DNA of 64,000 nucleotides, taken from contig JBBQLP010000006.1 of assembly GCA_038327995.1 (NCBI GenBank), positions 15,659 through 79,658 on the forward strand, given 5' to 3'. The notes beneath the pieces were generated by a model that ran no database searches, was not told the origin of the DNA, and saw nothing but the letters and a program-made list of their open reading frames with translations. The DNA is from CAIOYC01 sp038327995. GTDB lineage: Bacteria > Pseudomonadota > Alphaproteobacteria > Caulobacterales > Caulobacteraceae. Made by a program: the position numbers and the translations under genes. Below are positions 9,131 to 18,436 of this stretch, piece by piece (within the stretch, counting starts at the first letter, position 1; each line of letters begins with the position of its first letter).

Positions 9131-9574
9131 GTGATAGACATCGAACGGTTCAGGATTTTGGCGGAGAGCTACGGCGGCGACATTACGCGCTGGCCGGAGG
9201 CTGATCGCGTCGGCGCGAAGGCGCTGGCGAAGGCGGATGCGCGCGCGGCCCAGACCTTGGCGGAATGGGCGGCGCTGGACGACGCCCTGCACGAATGGCG
9301 CATCCCATCCGCTTCGGCGAGCTTGCGCGAGACGGTGCTGGCTGGCGCGCCTTCGCGGGGCCGCAGGCGAGCAAGGGCGGCGCTCTGGGCAAACGACTTG
9401 CGACTATGGTTCGCGGGCGCAGGCCTTGCGGCGGGGCTGGCAGGGGTGTTCTGTGGCGCGGTGCTTTCAACCGTGGCCGTGCGCGAGGCCAGGGATGAAG
9501 CGCTGGTCGCTTCGGCGGTCTCGGACAATTCGGTTGCGCTCATCCCGACTTCGGACACCAGACACCGCCTATGA
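9131..9574 (+). CDS. Putative membrane-bound anti-sigma factor
   Basis: The 147-residue product has a soluble N-terminal part (RFRILAESYGGDITRWPEADR at the start). One hydrophobic segment follows (LWFAGAGLAAGLAGVFCGAVL, about residues 95-115), then a short outer tail. It starts seven bases after the sigma gene at GTG 9131, and its stop overlaps the next ATG (ATGA). The YGGDITRWP opening recurs, from memory, in small proteins next to ECF sigma genes in Caulobacterales. No zinc-binding HxxxCxxC motif is visible, so it is not a classical ZAS anti-sigma. The role is inferred from topology and operon position. Confidence 0.7.
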   Translation: MIDIERFRILAESYGGDITRWPEADRVGAKALAKADARAAQTLAEWAALDDALHEWRIPSASASLRETVLAGAPSRGRRRARAALWANDLRLWFAGAGLAAGLAGVFCGAVLSTVAVREARDEALVASAVSDNSVALIPTSDTRHRL

Positions 9575-10053
9575 GCCTGCGTTTCAAGATCGCTCTCGTT
9601 ATCTCGTTAATCGTCAATGTCTTCCTGATCGGGATCGGGCTTGGCGTGGTTATCACCGGGGCGCGTCTGGCTCCGGCGCAGGCTGCGCGGCGTCCGGTGC
9701 CCAACATCTGGCTGGCGTCGGAAGCCCTGCCACAGCCTGATCGCGCCGCCTTTCGCCAGATGCTACGCGAGCAGGCGGCGGCGGTTCAGCCCGAACTGAA
9801 ATCCGTGCGCATCGCCCGGCGTGAGGCCGCGTCGCTGATCTCGCAACCCAACTACGATCCTGTCGCCGTGCAGGCCGCCTTACAGCGCGCCCGCGAAGGC
9901 GAGATGCACGCGCGGGGCGAGATCGACGCCGCCCTCGCCGCCTATCTGACCCACCTGTCGCCCAAGGAGCGCATTGCCCTTGCCGAAGCCATAGTGCGCG
10001 CCCGGCCCGGCTCGATGCGCAACGCCATCATGAACGGCGACGCGAAGCCTTAG
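9571..10053 (+). CDS. Periplasmic heavy-metal sensor / resistance-like protein (CnrX/ZraP type)
   Basis: The 160-residue protein has an N-terminal membrane anchor (FKIALVISLIVNVFLIGIGLGVVI). It is followed by a mostly helical region of the Metal_resist type: DRAAFRQMLREQAAAVQPELKSVR, then QAALQRAREGEMHARGEIDAAL and a closing LTHLSPKERIALAEAI. This helical hairpin layout is typical of CnrX and CpxP/ZraP-like sensors. Few His residues are present, so the ligand may not be Ni or Co. It is translationally coupled to the anti-sigma gene. Together with the sigma factor it suggests a CnrYXH-like signal-relay module. Confidence 0.8.
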   Translation: MSLRFKIALVISLIVNVFLIGIGLGVVITGARLAPAQAARRPVPNIWLASEALPQPDRAAFRQMLREQAAAVQPELKSVRIARREAASLISQPNYDPVAVQAALQRAREGEMHARGEIDAALAAYLTHLSPKERIALAEAIVRARPGSMRNAIMNGDAKP

Positions 10054-10055
10054 CC

Positions 10056-12557
10056 TCAAGCCACCGATGCCGCCCGCGCGCGCGTCGACGCCGCCTGCGG
10101 CAGGGTGAACGAGACGGTGGTGCCAGCTCCCGCCTTGCTGGCGATGTGCAGCGATCCCCCATGCAGCTCCACCAGCGACTTGGTGAGGGCCAGGCCAAGC
10201 CCCGTTCCCTGCTGGGTCTTGGAATGCTGGCTTTCGATCTGCTCGAATGGGCGCGCGAGGCGTTCCAGATCGGCGTCGGAAATGCCGATGCCGGTGTCGC
10301 TGACGCCGATCCTCACCCGCCCGCCGTCTTCTGCAAGCACTTTGGCGAAAAGCTGTACCTTGCCTCCCCGTGGAGTGAACTTCACGGCGTTGGACATCAG
10401 GTTAAGAAGTATCTGTTTCAGGGCGCGGAAGTCCGCCTCCACCTCGGGAAGGTCCGGCGATATGTTGATCGCCATGGCCAGTCCTGCGCCCTCGGCACGG
10501 GTGCGCAGGAGCCGCATGGCCTCTTCGGCGAGGTCGGCAAAATCGAGCGGTTCGGGGCGCATATTCATCTTGCCCGCCTCAATCTTCGACATATCCAGAA
10601 TGTCGTTGATCAGCGCCAGAAGGTGTTCGCCCGACGACAGGATATCGCCTGCATATTCCTTGTAGCGCCGGTCGCCCAGCGGCCCGAACATCTCGCGCGT
10701 CATCATCTCCGAGAAGCCGTTGATGGCGTTCAACGGGGTGCGCAACTCGTGGCTCATATTAGCCAGGAACTCGCTCTTGGCCCTGGACGCGCTCTCGGCG
10801 ACGGCGGAGGCAGCCTGATGTTTCTCGGCCAGTTCGGCCAGGGCCGCGCCCGAATCCTCGAGCCGGTGCACGGCGTCCTGCAACGCCTCTTCATTCTGGC
10901 GCAGGGCGCTTTCCTGGTGTTTGAGGGCGGTGATATCGGCGGCGGTCATCACCCAGCCGCCCTCAGCGGTGCGCCGCTCGGAAATCTGCAGCCAGCGCCC
11001 GTCGTTCAGTTCCACCTCCACCCCCCGGTCGTCCGGGTCGGTGGAGGGCTCGCGCCGCTTGATCGCCAGTTCAGCCGCACGCTCCACCGCTTGCTTGGGC
11101 GCGCCGGGCTTGAGCAGGCGCGCCTCCAGAGAGAAGAACTCGCGGAAATTGCCATTGCACATCAATAGCCGCCCGTGGCGATCCCACAGCACGAAGGCTT
11201 CGGGCACGTTCTCGATGGCGTCCGCCAGGCGACGTTCTGCCTGCTGGGCTCTGATCTCCGCATTGCGCTCGTCGGTGACGTCCAGAGCGACGCCGATGAT
11301 GACGCCGAAGCCTGCCGGACCGGGCTCGAACCCCTGACCTCGCGCATCGATCCAGGATGCCTCGCCCCCGGCCTTCTCGACGCGGAACGACACATCGAAG
11401 CCGCCGAACTGCGCCGCGCCGCGCAGCGCCTGGCGCACCCGTTCCTGATGCTCCGATGCGATTCGCCCGATCACGTCCGCACCGCGCGCTGCGCCGCCGC
11501 CGCCCCAGCCGAGCATGGCTCCGGTGACGTCGGACATATGCATGACGTCCTCGTCCAGCCGCCACTCCCAGATGCCGCATCGCGCGGCCTCGACGGCGAG
11601 ACGGAAGGTGCGTTCGCTGTCGGCGCGGGCGAGGCGCGCCTCGTTGGTCTTGCGGGTCTGGCGCACCAGTATCAGCGTCAGCAAAAGCCCCGCCGCGAGG
11701 GGGGCTAGAAGGGTGAAAAGCTCGTCCGCCAGCCTGCGCGAAGGCGTGACGCCAGCGAGAGGGGCAGGCTCCGCCGCCATCGCCATGACCCCTTCGTCGG
11801 AGGTCGCCGCCGCCGCGATGCGAAGGGGTTGGCCGTCTGCGTTCCTGCCCTTGTCGGTATCTCCGCCGGTGAGGCCGCGCAGGGTGTTGGGGGCCAGCCC
11901 GAACATGGCCAAGAGCGTTGCACTATCCTTGGCTGGGCCTTCGCTGGCTAGAATCCGCCCCTCCGCGCCAACGAGGGCGATGTCGTGGTCCGCCGAAGCG
12001 CCGCTCACCGCCGGGTCGAGATCGACCGCGAGGATCAACTGCAACCGCTTTGGTCCGACGGGGGATGAAACCACATAGAGGCCCGAGCCGATCGGTATCA
12101 GGGCGCTGGGCCGATTGATCGCGCGCGCCGCCATCGCCGCCTTGAGCCACACCCCCACGGCTGCGTCGCCCTTGGCGGCGAGGATTTGGCTCCCACTGGC
12201 GACCGCGCCCCCGCTCGCAGAAGTCTGGGCCACTACCAGCGCGGACTCCACCGCGTCGAGGGGGCGTTCTGGCGCAGCGGCAAGGCGCTCCGATCCGGCG
12301 CGCAGGGCGCCCCGGGCGAGGGAGAGGACGGCGTTTGCTCGCGCAGCCACAAGGTCGGCCTGATCCTTCAGCACGGGCGCGGAGCTTGGCGGGCCACTCA
12401 TGTGCATCAGCTTGAACGCCGTCCAGCAGGTGTAGCCCCCCAACAGCAGAAGCGCGCAGAGCAGGATGGCCCGCCACGCCGAGGGCAGGGCGCGCGGCTC
12501 CGCGTCGGCGGACTTGCCCCGCTTCGCATCGGCTCGCCCCTTGGCGCCCCTCGACAA
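10056..12557 (-). CDS. pleC: PleC-like PAS-containing sensor histidine kinase/phosphatase
   Basis: The 833-residue kinase has TM1 at about 28-48, a periplasmic segment to about 280 and TM2 (LLAPLAAGLLLTLILV, about 288-304). Two PAS regions follow (about 315-435 and 445-560), then a HisKA domain with the H-box SHELRTPLNAINGFSEMM (His603). A HATPase_c domain carries N-box NLMSNAVKF, DTGIGISDADL and GTGLGLALTKSLVELHGG. No receiver domain is fused. The FGPLGDRRYKEYAGDI segment after the H-box and the overall size resemble Caulobacter PleC, the DivK phosphatase/kinase of cell-fate control. The start appears to be TTG 12557. Orthology rests on remembered sequence; another polar or DivJ-like kinase is the main alternative. 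Confidence 0.75.
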   Translation of the reverse strand: MSRGAKGRADAKRGKSADAEPRALPSAWRAILLCALLLLGGYTCWTAFKLMHMSGPPSSAPVLKDQADLVAARANAVLSLARGALRAGSERLAAAPERPLDAVESALVVAQTSASGGAVASGSQILAAKGDAAVGVWLKAAMAARAINRPSALIPIGSGLYVVSSPVGPKRLQLILAVDLDPAVSGASADHDIALVGAEGRILASEGPAKDSATLLAMFGLAPNTLRGLTGGDTDKGRNADGQPLRIAAAATSDEGVMAMAAEPAPLAGVTPSRRLADELFTLLAPLAAGLLLTLILVRQTRKTNEARLARADSERTFRLAVEAARCGIWEWRLDEDVMHMSDVTGAMLGWGGGGAARGADVIGRIASEHQERVRQALRGAAQFGGFDVSFRVEKAGGEASWIDARGQGFEPGPAGFGVIIGVALDVTDERNAEIRAQQAERRLADAIENVPEAFVLWDRHGRLLMCNGNFREFFSLEARLLKPGAPKQAVERAAELAIKRREPSTDPDDRGVEVELNDGRWLQISERRTAEGGWVMTAADITALKHQESALRQNEEALQDAVHRLEDSGAALAELAEKHQAASAVAESASRAKSEFLANMSHELRTPLNAINGFSEMMTREMFGPLGDRRYKEYAGDILSSGEHLLALINDILDMSKIEAGKMNMRPEPLDFADLAEEAMRLLRTRAEGAGLAMAINISPDLPEVEADFRALKQILLNLMSNAVKFTPRGGKVQLFAKVLAEDGGRVRIGVSDTGIGISDADLERLARPFEQIESQHSKTQQGTGLGLALTKSLVELHGGSLHIASKAGAGTTVSFTLPQAASTRARAASVA

Positions 12558-12650
12558 GCCCGATCCCCCTGAAACCCTGAATCCCGAGGGGAGTCTAAGC
12601 GCTAACCGTGCGGCGTGTCACGATGAAGCCGCACCCGCTTACAAACTGAT

Positions 12651-15248
12651 TCAATCCGCCGCACGGGCCGCCTTTTCTGCAAGCTCATAGACGTTCTTGG
12701 AAATCCCCGGCGTTCCCGCGATCCGTTCAAGCTCGGCGCGCATCTTTCCCCCTAGATCGCTGCGATAGCGCCGCCAGTTGCCGAGGGGCTCGATCAGGCG
12801 GGCTGCGGTCATGGGGTTGAAGCTGTCGACCATCAGAATCTGGTCGGCCAAGAAGCGATAGCCTTCCCCTGTGGGCTCGTGGAAACGCGCCGGGTTGGCG
12901 GAGGCGTAGCTCTGCACCAGGGCGCGCAGCCGGTTGGGGTTCTTCGGGTCGAACGCAGGGTGGGCGGTGAGGCCCATGACACGGCCGAGCGCACCTTCGG
13001 ACGGATCGCGGCCCTGCACGGCGAACCATTTGTCGATGACCAACGGTTCGGACTTCCACTTCTCATAGAAGCGGGCGAGAGCATCTTCCAGTTGCTCGCC
13101 GCCGAGCAACATCAGGGCGTTCAGCCCGCCGATGGCGTCGGTCATGGTCAGGGCGGCGTCGAAATGGCCGAGGGCTCGCAGGCGGCTATCGGCGGTGTTC
13201 CCGGCGGCCAAAAGGTCGAGCACGGCGTTGCGCAGCGCCCGGCGTCCTGCGCTCGTGGCGTCGGGGGAGAACTCGCCCTGGTCCTGCAACGCGGTGTGCA
13301 GATCGTGCAGATCGGTTTCGAGGTGGACGGCGAGCCGGGCGCGTAGGGCTTCCCGCGCCTCATGGATGGCGGCGGGATCGGCGGGAACGGAGGCCAGCGC
13401 CAGATCGCCCTCGGTGGGCAGGGCGACCAGCAGCGCCTTGAACGCGGGCTCGGCGGACTGGTCGGAGAGGGCACGGCGCATGGCTTCGGCGAAGCGCTCT
13501 TCGCCCACCTCGTCGGGGGTCCCGGCGGCGCGGGACAGAATCAACGCCTGCGCCAGCCCCTGCCCCGCTTCCCAACGGTTGAACAGATCGCTGTCGGCAG
13601 CGAGGAGAACGTAGGCGTCCTTGGCGGGGGCGTCGGAAACAAGCCTGACCGGGGCCGAAAACCCGCGCAGCGCCGAGATGACGGGCCGGGTTGGCGCAGG
13701 CAGGCGGATTGTGGTCTCCGCCTTATCCAGCACCGCTAGGCAATCGCCCCAGAACTCCTTGCCGTCCTCATCCAGCATTCCGAAACAGACCGGGATCGTC
13801 AGGGGTTGTTTCTCAGGCTGGCCGGGGGTGGGGGCGGTCTCCTGCAGGAAGCGTAGAACGACCTGCCGCTCGGCCTCGTCATAGGTGGTTTCGAGGGTCA
13901 GGGTCGGGGTTCCGGCCTGTTCGTACCAGCGGAAGAAATGGTTGAGGTCGCGCCCCGACGCCTCGGCGAAACAGCCAATGAAGTCCTCCACCGTGGCCGC
14001 TGTGCCGTCGCATCGGTCGAAGTAGAGGTCCATGCCCGCCTTGAAGGCGTGGTCGCCCACCAGCGCCTTCAGCATACGGATCACCTCCGCGCCCTTCTCG
14101 TAGATGGTCGCGGTGTAGAAGTTATCGATCTTCAGATAGCTCGACGGGCGCACCGGGTGGGCGAGGGGGCCTGCGTCCTCGGAGAACTGGCGGGCTCTGA
14201 GCGCCTTCACGTCCTTGATCCGTTGCACGGCTCTGGAGCGCATATCGGCGGAGAACTCCTGGTCGCGGAAGACCGTCAGACCCTCCTTCAGGCAGAGCTG
14301 AAACCAGTCGCGGCAGGTGATCCGGTCGCCGGTCCAGTTGTGGAAATATTCGTGCGCGACCACGCTTTCGATCCGCTCGTAATCCATGTCGGTGGCGGTG
14401 GCCGGGTCGGCCAACAGGAGCGAAGAGTTGAAGATGTTCAGCCCCTTGTTCTCCATTGCGCCGAAGTTGAAGTCGCGCACCGCCACGATCATGAAGAGGT
14501 CGAGGTCGTACTCCCGACCGAACACGTCTTCGTCCCACTGCATCGAGCGTTTCAGAGCGTCGAGCGCATAGGCCGCGCGGGCCGACTGGCCGGGGTCTGT
14601 GTAGAGGCGAAGGGCGATGGTGCGCCCGGTATTGGTGACGTGTTCTCCGGAAAGCTCGTCCAGTTCCCCGGCCACCAGGGCGAACAGGTAGCAGGGCTTG
14701 GGGAAGGGATCGTTCCAGACCGCGAAATGCCGCCCGCTGGCGAGTTCGCCCGTCTGCATTAGATTGCCATTGGCGAGCAGGCGTTGGAAGCCCCGGTCCG
14801 CCTCCATCCGCACGGAGTAGCGCGACAGCACGTCCGGGCGGTCGGGGAAGAAGGTGATCTTGCGAAACCCTTCCGCCTCGCACTGGGTGCAGAACCGCCC
14901 GCCCGACATATAGAGCCCCTCCAGCGCGGTGTTGCCCTCGGGGTTGATCTCCACCTCGGTTTCGAGCGTGAAGGCGGCGGGAACCTCCGGGATGGTCAGG
15001 GTCTCGGTCGTGAGGGTGTAGTCAGCCTTGCCCAGCGTTCGCCCGTCGATGGCGACGCTGATCAGCTTCAACCCCTCGCCGTTCAGCACCAGGGGCCCAG
15101 TGTGCTCGCCATTGCGCCGCACGCTCAGCTTCGCCTTCACCCGCGTGGCTGTCGGCTCCAGATTGAAGTCGAGATCGACCTGATCGATCAGATAGGCGGG
15201 CGCCGCATAATCGGCGAGGCGGATCGGGACAGGCTGTTCGGTGCGCAT
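12651..15248 (-). CDS. pepN: Aminopeptidase N (M1 family zinc metallopeptidase)
   Basis: PepN removes N-terminal residues from peptides in the cytoplasm. The 865-residue protein has the substrate-binding GAMENKGLNIFN. The zinc site is HEYFH (His299, His303) with Glu322 in LKEGLTVFRDQEF, giving HExxH-x18-E. The E. coli-type C-terminal helical domain (DUF3458 plus ARM-like region) ends with an LGNWRRYRS segment. ATG 15248 fits the family N terminus (RLADYAAPAYLIDQVDLDF). The 93-bp gap to the pleC-like gene downstream may let both share a transcript. The length matches gammaproteobacterial PepN (about 870). Confidence 0.96.
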   Translation of the reverse strand: MRTEQPVPIRLADYAAPAYLIDQVDLDFNLEPTATRVKAKLSVRRNGEHTGPLVLNGEGLKLISVAIDGRTLGKADYTLTTETLTIPEVPAAFTLETEVEINPEGNTALEGLYMSGGRFCTQCEAEGFRKITFFPDRPDVLSRYSVRMEADRGFQRLLANGNLMQTGELASGRHFAVWNDPFPKPCYLFALVAGELDELSGEHVTNTGRTIALRLYTDPGQSARAAYALDALKRSMQWDEDVFGREYDLDLFMIVAVRDFNFGAMENKGLNIFNSSLLLADPATATDMDYERIESVVAHEYFHNWTGDRITCRDWFQLCLKEGLTVFRDQEFSADMRSRAVQRIKDVKALRARQFSEDAGPLAHPVRPSSYLKIDNFYTATIYEKGAEVIRMLKALVGDHAFKAGMDLYFDRCDGTAATVEDFIGCFAEASGRDLNHFFRWYEQAGTPTLTLETTYDEAERQVVLRFLQETAPTPGQPEKQPLTIPVCFGMLDEDGKEFWGDCLAVLDKAETTIRLPAPTRPVISALRGFSAPVRLVSDAPAKDAYVLLAADSDLFNRWEAGQGLAQALILSRAAGTPDEVGEERFAEAMRRALSDQSAEPAFKALLVALPTEGDLALASVPADPAAIHEAREALRARLAVHLETDLHDLHTALQDQGEFSPDATSAGRRALRNAVLDLLAAGNTADSRLRALGHFDAALTMTDAIGGLNALMLLGGEQLEDALARFYEKWKSEPLVIDKWFAVQGRDPSEGALGRVMGLTAHPAFDPKNPNRLRALVQSYASANPARFHEPTGEGYRFLADQILMVDSFNPMTAARLIEPLGNWRRYRSDLGGKMRAELERIAGTPGISKNVYELAEKAARAAD

Positions 15249-15369
15249 GGGTTGGATGTAGAGCGGGCCTCCGTGAGAATCCAGCGGAGGCGTGGTGCGT
15301 GGATCGACACGCGCTGTGAAGAACAGCGCTGCTCACCATGACGAACCGTTTTTACAATCCCCCATTTTT

Positions 15370-15413
15370 GTCATCCTGAGCAGGGCGATCTTCGCCCGTG
15401 TCGAAGGACGCAG
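15370..15413. repeat. Intergenic palindromic repeat
   Basis: The gap upstream of pepN contains GTCATCCTGAGC, then GGGCGATCTTCGCCC (a short palindrome), then GTGTCGAAGGACGC. The TCATCCTGAGC ... GTCGAAGGA frame is a dispersed small repeat familiar from many alphaproteobacterial genomes. Only one copy is visible here, so its repeat nature is from memory. Confidence 0.5.
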
Positions 15414-15419
15414 GACCGA

Positions 15420-15947
15420 CTACCCCACATCCACTCCGCGCAGGATCGCGCCAGCCGCCTCAGCCATGCGCTGTAGCTCGGGCGGCGCGTCTTCGGGCAT
15501 TTCGCCGACCAGCTCCACCACGTCGCGGGCCAGTTTCATCAAGCGCGGTGCAGCGGCGATCAATCTGGCCTGGAACTCGATCTTGGTGGGGTCGCGGTCG
15601 TATTCGGCGCCGGGGGTGCGCCAGCCGCCCCAGTCCTGTTGATCGGTGACGACGACCGGGAAGGTGCCGGGATAGGGGTGGTGGGCGGAATCCTCTGGCG
15701 TCTGCCACTTGTTCTTGGCGCGCAGCAGCCGCCATTCCCCGCCGGTTTCCGGCGCCGCGTCGCCTGCCGCATCGCTGGCGCGCAGTTCGTCAGCGCGGAA
15801 CTCGCGGCCCAGACCCACGTCATAGCTGATCTTGACCGGCTCGTCGAAATCCTTGGCCCAGACAGGAATGATTCGCTCGACTGCGGCCCACGCGCCGACG
15901 GCTTCGACCCAGACCTTCTGGTGGCGGTGAAACAGGGCTTTGGCCAA
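15420..15947 (-). CDS. Conserved hypothetical protein
   Basis: The predicted protein has 175 residues, begins at TTG 15947 (ALFHRHQKVWVEAVGAWAAV follows) and contains VWAKDFDEPVKISYDVGLGR. A central WRLLRAKNKWQTPEDS segment and a PGTFPVVVTDQQDWGGWRTPG stretch are Trp-rich; the C terminus is helical. It has no signal peptide and no membrane segment. I recall similar proteins in Caulobacter but know no function. An AAAGG lies near the TTG. Its 3' end abuts the palindromic repeat, with the stop seven bases beyond it. Confidence 0.75.
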   Translation of the reverse strand: MAKALFHRHQKVWVEAVGAWAAVERIIPVWAKDFDEPVKISYDVGLGREFRADELRASDAAGDAAPETGGEWRLLRAKNKWQTPEDSAHHPYPGTFPVVVTDQQDWGGWRTPGAEYDRDPTKIEFQARLIAAAPRLMKLARDVVELVGEMPEDAPPELQRMAEAAGAILRGVDVG

Positions 15948-16076
15948 GCGGAGCCTTTCGCACGAGATGATGCGCCATCATGCCCGCAAACCCTTGACGC
16001 GAGGTCAATCTTTCCTCCGACCCTCAGGGGCGCCATGGTGAAAAAAAGACAGTCAGGTTGAGGAGCCGCACAGGCC

Positions 16077-17192
16077 GTGAATTTCGACTATTCCGACGAT
16101 CAGAAGTTCCTGAAGGGCGAGGCGAGAAAGTTCCTCGAAGCCCGCTGCCCGGCCTCGGTGGTGCGCGGCGTGCTCAACGACGACGCCAAATCCTATGACG
16201 CCGACCTCTGGAAGGCGGTAGCGGAAATGGGCTGGCTGGGCGCCGCCATCCCCGAACAGTTCGGCGGGCTCGGCCTTGGCAAGATCGAGCTTTGCGCCAT
16301 CGCCGAGGAGCTTGGCCGCGTTGTGGCGCCGATCCCCTTCGCCTCCACCGTCTATTTCATGGCCGAGGCGGTGATGCTGGCGGGCACGGACCAGCACAAG
16401 GGTTTCGTCTTGCCAAAAATCGCGTCCGGGGAATGGATCGGCTGTTTCGCCACCTCCGAAGGGCCGGGGGCGGTGACGCCTTCGTCCATCAAGGCCGTGG
16501 TGAAGGACGGCAAGCTGACCGGGACCAAAATCCCTGTCACCGATGGCGACTGCGCCAACATCGCGGTGGTGCTGGCCAACGAGAATGGCAAGCCGGGTCT
16601 CTATTTCGTCAACCTCGGCGACGCGGGCGTGCAGCGCGAGACTTTGAAAACTCTAGACCCGACGCGGGGCGTTGCCAAACTGACCTTTAAGGACGCTGGC
16701 GCCTGGCGTCTGGGCGGCGAGGGCGATGGCTTCGCCCTGATGGAGCAGGTGTTCGACCGGGCGGCGGTCTACCTGGCGTTCGAGCAGGTGGGCGGCGCGG
16801 ATCGCAGCCTTGAAATGGCCAAGGCCTACGCCCTGGAGCGCTACGCCTTCGGGCGGGTCATCGCCAGCTATCAGGCGATCAAGCACAAGCTGGCCGATAT
16901 GTATGTGAAGAACGAGCTTGCTCGCTCCAACGCCTACTACGGCGGCTGGGCGCTGGCGACCGATGCGGCGGAGCTGCCGCTGGCGGCCTCGGCGGCTCGG
17001 GTGGCGGCGTCTGACGCCTTCTGGTTCGCATCGAAAGAAAACATCCAGACCCACGGCGGCATGGGCTTCACCTGGGAGGTCGACTGCCACCTCTACTACC
17101 GTCGGGCCAAGCAGCTCGGCCTCGTGGCCGGCGGCGCGAAGGTCTGGAAAGAACGGCTGGTCAGCCAGCTCGAACGTCGCAACGCGGCCTAA
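16077..17192 (+). CDS. Acyl-CoA dehydrogenase family protein (first of a pair)
   Basis: The 371-residue flavoprotein has the FAD-dependent acyl-CoA dehydrogenase layout. A helical N-terminal domain contains MGWLGAAIPEQFGGLGLG; the central beta-domain is degraded (CFATSEGPGAVTPSSIKAV). The C-terminal domain carries RYAFGRVIASYQAIKHKLADMYV and IQTHGGMGFTWEVDCHLYYRR. It starts at GTG 16077. The next dehydrogenase begins 13 bp downstream. Such paired genes (one longer, one shorter subunit) resemble the FadE26/27-type or pimeloyl-CoA dehydrogenase alpha2beta2 enzymes. Which of the pair retains the catalytic base is not certain from reading alone. Confidence 0.88.
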   Translation: MNFDYSDDQKFLKGEARKFLEARCPASVVRGVLNDDAKSYDADLWKAVAEMGWLGAAIPEQFGGLGLGKIELCAIAEELGRVVAPIPFASTVYFMAEAVMLAGTDQHKGFVLPKIASGEWIGCFATSEGPGAVTPSSIKAVVKDGKLTGTKIPVTDGDCANIAVVLANENGKPGLYFVNLGDAGVQRETLKTLDPTRGVAKLTFKDAGAWRLGGEGDGFALMEQVFDRAAVYLAFEQVGGADRSLEMAKAYALERYAFGRVIASYQAIKHKLADMYVKNELARSNAYYGGWALATDAAELPLAASAARVAASDAFWFASKENIQTHGGMGFTWEVDCHLYYRRAKQLGLVAGGAKVWKERLVSQLERRNAA

Positions 17193-17205
17193 TCGGAGAA
17201 AGACC

Positions 17206-18432
17206 ATGGATTTCAACGATAGCTCCGACGAAGCCGCCTATCGCGAAAAAGCCCGCGCCTGGCTCTCCGCCAACGCGAAGAAGAAGCGCTCTGACGCCTC
17301 CGAAGCGATGGAGAGCGAGGACAACGCCTCGATGAAGGCCTCGAAGGCCTGGCAGGCCAAGAAGGCCGCTGGCGGGTTTGCGCAGATCACCTGGCCAAAG
17401 GAGTGGGGCGGCCCCGGCGGCACGCCGATCCAGCAGGTGATCTTCAACCAAGAGGAAGCGAACTTCGACGTGCCTCCCAACCCTTTCCAGATTGGCCTCG
17501 GGATGTGCGTGCCGACGGTAATGACCTTCGCTGACGACGCCACCAAGCAACGCTATGTGGGTCCGGCGCTGAGGGGTGAGGAGATCTGGTGCCAGCTCTT
17601 CTCGGAACCGGCTGGCGGCTCTGACGTGGCGGCGGTGCGCACCAAGGCGGTGCGTGAGGGCGACGACTGGATCATCAATGGCCAGAAGGTCTGGACCACC
17701 GGCGCCCAGTTCTCCGACTTCGGCATCGTGCTCGTCCGCACCGATCCCGACCTGCCCAAGCACAAGGGCATGACCATGTTCTGGCTCGACATGAAAGCGC
17801 CGGGCGTTGAGGTGAAGCCGATCCACCAGATGTCGGGCGGCTCCTCGTTCAACGAGGTCTATTTCACTGACGTGCGGTTGAAGGACAGCCAGCGCCTTGG
17901 CGCGGTGAACGACGGCTGGAAGACCGCCCTTGTCACCCTGATGAACGAGCGGCTGGCGGTGGGAGGCTCCACGGGCACGCAGTACGGCCACATCTTGGAA
18001 CTGGCGCGGGGCGTCAAGACCGAAGGCGGAACCATGCTGAAGGACGGCGGCTTCCGCGAGAAGCTGGCCGACTGGTATGTGCAAACCGAGGGGCTGAAGT
18101 TCACCCGCTTCCGCACTATGACGGCGCTATCGAAGGGCCAGACACCAGGACCTGAAAGCTCCATCGGCAAGGTGATCGCCGCCACCCAGATGCAGGACCT
18201 GGCCAATGCAGCGGTGGAGATGGAAGACCAGTACGGCATCCTGAACGACGAAGAACTTTCGCCGCTGAAGGCCGCTTTCCAGTCCAGCCTGCTGTTCGCG
18301 CCAGGCCTGCGCATCGCGGGCGGCACCGACGAAATCCTGAAGAACATCATCGCCGAACGCGTGCTGGGCCTGCCCGGAGACATTCGTGTCGACAAGGACG
18401 TGGCCTTCAAGGACGCGCCGACTGGGAGATAG
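17206..18432 (+). CDS. Acyl-CoA dehydrogenase family protein (second of a pair)
   Basis: The protein has 408 residues. The N-terminal WPKEWGGPGGTPIQQVIFNQE is followed by the FAD/substrate-binding WCQLFSEPAGGSDVAAVRTKA and NGQKVWTTGAQFSDFGIVLVRTD. The C terminus has RIAGGTDEILKNIIAERVLGLP. ATG 17206 has CGGAGAAAG about 7 bases upstream. The 13-bp gap from the previous dehydrogenase and the 4-bp gap to the cupin gene suggest one transcript. The substrate is unknown; WxTTGAQFSDF-type members commonly act on branched, steroid side-chain or long acyl-CoAs. Confidence 0.9.
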   Translation: MDFNDSSDEAAYREKARAWLSANAKKKRSDASEAMESEDNASMKASKAWQAKKAAGGFAQITWPKEWGGPGGTPIQQVIFNQEEANFDVPPNPFQIGLGMCVPTVMTFADDATKQRYVGPALRGEEIWCQLFSEPAGGSDVAAVRTKAVREGDDWIINGQKVWTTGAQFSDFGIVLVRTDPDLPKHKGMTMFWLDMKAPGVEVKPIHQMSGGSSFNEVYFTDVRLKDSQRLGAVNDGWKTALVTLMNERLAVGGSTGTQYGHILELARGVKTEGGTMLKDGGFREKLADWYVQTEGLKFTRFRTMTALSKGQTPGPESSIGKVIAATQMQDLANAAVEMEDQYGILNDEELSPLKAAFQSSLLFAPGLRIAGGTDEILKNIIAERVLGLPGDIRVDKDVAFKDAPTGR

Positions 18433-18436
18433 GACG

